DNA of 64,000 nucleotides from Deltaproteobacteria bacterium (GTDB lineage Bacteria > Myxococcota_A > Polyangia > Polyangiales > Houyiibacteriaceae): the NCBI GenBank assembly GCA_017644045.1, contig JAEPMI010000003.1, positions 248,001-312,000 on the forward strand, read 5' to 3'. Every line of letters starts with the position of its first letter. Within the stretch, counting starts at the first letter, position 1. The notes beneath the pieces were generated by a model, which ran no database searches, was not told the origin of the DNA, and was given only the letters and a program-made list of their open reading frames with translations. The position numbers and the translations under genes are program-made. Below are positions 62,263 through 64,000 of this stretch, in pieces.

Positions 62263-63200
62263 CGGCGCTCTCCCTCGCGGGTGGTGGCCGCCCAGCAGAG
62301 GGTCCGCAGGTGGGGCGCATCGGCCTCCACCACGATCGAGACATCGCCACGCGGTTGGTCCGGCATCGCAGCTTCGATGCGCTTCCAGCCGTCGCCGTCG
62401 CGGTGGATCATCTCGCCGACGGGCTCGCCATCGACCTCGACGCGGACGCGGACCGGCGGGTGCTCCTCCATGCGCTCGTGCTCGCTGTAGAGGCCTGCGT
62501 AGAGGACGAGCCGGTCGCCGAGCGGGATGCCCTCGTAGGTCGTGGTCACCGGCTGCCCGGCCACGGGGTGCTGCCAGATGCAGTGGCGGGGGAGTAGCTC
62601 GAGGTCCTCGTTGACGGTCTCGCCGACGAAGAGCCACGACTGGGGTCCACAGAAGTGGCGAGCGGCGGGCTCGAGCGGACCGCGGCCGAGGCCGCCGCCG
62701 GTCACCGCGCGGTTTCGCCAGGTGCAGGGCCGCGGGCCTTGGCTCACCTTCGCCTGCTGGAGGTTCGAGGTCAGATCGAAGCGGACCGGGCTGGGTCCGA
62801 GGTCCCAGCGGCGAACCGCGACTCGGCCGAACTGCTCGACCAGGGCCTCTTCGCCTTCGGGGCGCCACCGGCTCGGCTGGCCCCGGATGCTGAGCTCCCA
62901 GTAGCGCTCGAAGGGTGCGAGGTCGCTGGCTCCGGCGATCGCGAGGTCGATCCGCTGCCCGAGGTGGAGCCGTAGGAGCGGGTCGGCCCAGTCGGGACCC
63001 ACGCCGATCATGTCGCCGTCCTCGAAGTGCTCGTCGACGAAGGCAGCGGCCGCCTCCCAGTCCGAGTCGTCGGGCACGCGGGACCGCACCAGCGCGTGGC
63101 TGCCGAGCTCGGTCAGGGCGATCGCGACCATCAGCCACCACGGCAGGATGCGGCGCAGGGAGGGGCGCGCGGGGTCCGTCGTCTGGGTCGAGTCGGCCAA
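62259..63200 (-). CDS. Membrane-anchored extracytoplasmic protein in the glycosyltransferase unit
   Basis: The 313-residue product starts with TTG (no ATG is available before the anchor) and has one N-terminal helix (WWLMVAIALTELGSHALV). The mature part is a single domain with DWEAAAAFVDEHFEDGDMIG, LHLGQRIDLAIAGASDLAPF and a beta-rich C-terminal half with CTWRNRAVTGGG, HFCGPQSWLFVGE and RLVLYAGLYSEHERME. The AAAFVDEHFEDGD segment resembles the soluble C-terminal part of dolichyl-phosphate-mannose-type transferases. TACCAT lies seven bases before the TTG. It is coupled to the glycosyltransferase by ATGA. Confidence 0.75.
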   Translation of the reverse strand: MADSTQTTDPARPSLRRILPWWLMVAIALTELGSHALVRSRVPDDSDWEAAAAFVDEHFEDGDMIGVGPDWADPLLRLHLGQRIDLAIAGASDLAPFERYWELSIRGQPSRWRPEGEEALVEQFGRVAVRRWDLGPSPVRFDLTSNLQQAKVSQGPRPCTWRNRAVTGGGLGRGPLEPAARHFCGPQSWLFVGETVNEDLELLPRHCIWQHPVAGQPVTTTYEGIPLGDRLVLYAGLYSEHERMEEHPPVRVRVEVDGEPVGEMIHRDGDGWKRIEAAMPDQPRGDVSIVVEADAPHLRTLCWAATTREGERR

Positions 63201-63207
63201 GGCGGCG

Positions 63208-63213
63208 ATGGTA
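63208..63213 (-). promoter_or_regulatory. TACCAT -10-like box before TTG start at 63200
   Basis: On the minus strand TACCAT is followed by seven bases (CGCCGCC) and TTG. It supports TTG as the start, since no ribosome-binding site is present. Confidence 0.35.
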
Positions 63214-63250
63214 GGCGCCCAGGCTCAGCGGTCAACGCGGCGGTCTCGGC

Positions 63251-64000
63251 TCAGATCACCGAGCCGCTGCCGGTCCAGGGAGGCGGGGCCGCCTCTTCGG
63301 GCTCGGGGTCGGGCTCGGGCGTCATGGTTCCGCCGAGCGGCGGCACGGTCCAGTCGATCCCGTCACTGCCCGCGGGCTCGACCGGAGGCGGCGGGGTCGG
63401 GGTGCGCATGGGGGTCGGGCTCGGCGTGGGGGCGGTGGTGCGGGTCGTGCGCGTGCGACCGGCCACGGTGGGTCGGCCGACCTCGAGGTCGATGTCCCAC
63501 TGCTGCGGCTCGCCCTCGGCGGGCTCGTGCACGAAGCGGAGGGTGTAGTCACCAGCGCTGCCGAACTGATAGCTCGCGACCCAGCGGCGCGTACCCCGGA
63601 CGTGGACCGCGGGGATGCGGCGGAGCAGTCGGCGTCCGCTCCGGATCTCGAAGCGGGCCTCGCCGCCGCGTGAGCCCATGGGAACGATGCCGACGAAGCT
63701 CGCCATCTGACCGCGCTGGACGGCCTCCGGCTCCGTGTGGACGCCGGCGGGCTCACGTTGCGCGGAGCGCTCGCGCTCGACGGTGGCGAGCAGGTCACGC
63801 GCCTCCCGGTCGGCGGGGAGGAAGTGCAGCAGGCGGAGCAGCTCGTCGTGCGCTCGATCGAAGTCGCCGGCAGCGCGTGCGTCCTCGGCCCGGGTGCGCA
63901 GCTGGGCGACCGCTTCCCGACGGAGCGCGAGGGCCGCCGCGTGGTGCGGGTTCTCGTCGAGGATGCGGTGAGTGATCGACTCGACGTTGGAGTCGGCGGG
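63251..64000 (-). CDS. TPR-like protein, N-terminus cut by window
   Basis: The visible 249 residues contain at least two TPR-like helix pairs (NPHHAAALALRREAVAQLRT, AGDFDRAHDELLRLLHFLPA) and then a beta domain (GEARFEIRSGRRLL, RRWVASYQFGSAGDYTLRFV). A Thr/Pro-rich tail follows (TPSPTPMRTPTPPPPVEPAG) and the protein ends in WTGSGSVI. The 5' end lies beyond base 64000, so it cannot be said whether a kinase or signal peptide precedes the repeats; in myxobacteria both occur. An internal ATG at 63706 is not the likely start because coding sequence continues upstream of it. Confidence 0.7.
   Translation of the reverse strand, partial: PADSNVESITHRILDENPHHAAALALRREAVAQLRTRAEDARAAGDFDRAHDELLRLLHFLPADREARDLLATVERERSAQREPAGVHTEPEAVQRGQMASFVGIVPMGSRGGEARFEIRSGRRLLRRIPAVHVRGTRRWVASYQFGSAGDYTLRFVHEPAEGEPQQWDIDLEVGRPTVAGRTRTTRTTAPTPSPTPMRTPTPPPPVEPAGSDGIDWTVPPLGGTMTPEPDPEPEEAAPPPWTGSGSVI

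Overview
The window is GC-rich, densely coding bacterial chromosome. Its gene content points to a myxobacterium (Myxococcota, probably near Sandaracinaceae/Polyangiales): two Hanks-type Ser/Thr kinases, one with the HRDVSPQN loop usual in that group, about sixteen lipoproteins, several with an acidic C-G-D-D start after the lipobox, a DUF1592/DUF1588 plus DUF1552 pair, MORN, PEGA, FG-GAP and golvesin-type modules, and a probable DUF2378 protein. The assignment rests on reading the sequence only; no database search was run. No rRNA, tRNA, CRISPR array, transposase or phage gene was seen.

Layout. 1-7.3 kb: a LolA-type carrier cut by the window edge, a membrane protein, an alpha/beta hydrolase, citrate synthase, a lipoprotein, and an ECF sigma factor followed by a lipoprotein with a barrel-like C-terminus. 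7.4-13.3 kb: the elongasome operon mreB-mreC-mreD-mrdA-rodA behind a clear promoter. 13.3-14 kb: a repeat-rich gap. 14-17 kb: the DUF1592/DUF1588 and DUF1552 exported pair. 17-20.5 kb: a metallopeptidase-MORN protein, a cyclic-nucleotide-gated-type MscS channel and a nitrilase-family amidase. 20.5-24.8 kb: a DUF3604 / parvulin / HupE-UreJ operon on the minus strand.

25.1-38.9 kb: a run of ten co-directional, mostly overlapping genes. It begins with signalling genes (ECF sigma factor, 59-residue protein, stand-alone receiver, transmembrane kinase) and continues with exported proteins (IPT/TIG lipoprotein, GHL10 glycosidase-like lipoprotein, TPR-PEGA protein, two FG-GAP lipoproteins, a golvesin-GHL10 lipoprotein). 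This is the best candidate in the window for an undescribed system: a regulated cell-surface operon. 38.9-42.9 kb holds further lipoproteins and small genes.

43-48 kb: an ABC transporter with a string of small membrane proteins. 48-51 kb: an OpuC/EgtU-type osmolyte transporter whose permease is fused to its binding protein. 51-55 kb: a DUF4920 lipoprotein, a bestrophin channel, repeat and gene-remnant DNA, and a tandem DM13 lipoprotein with an outer-membrane barrel. 55-58.5 kb: rhodanese, then cysD-cysN with a fused APS-kinase-like domain that lacks its P-loop lysine. 58.6-64 kb: oligoribonuclease overlapping an unusual kinase, a GT39-like glycosyltransferase operon, and a TPR-like protein cut by the right edge.

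Across the window many first genes of transcription units lack a Shine-Dalgarno sequence and instead carry a TAnnnT box 5-10 bases before the start codon, which suggests widespread leaderless transcription.
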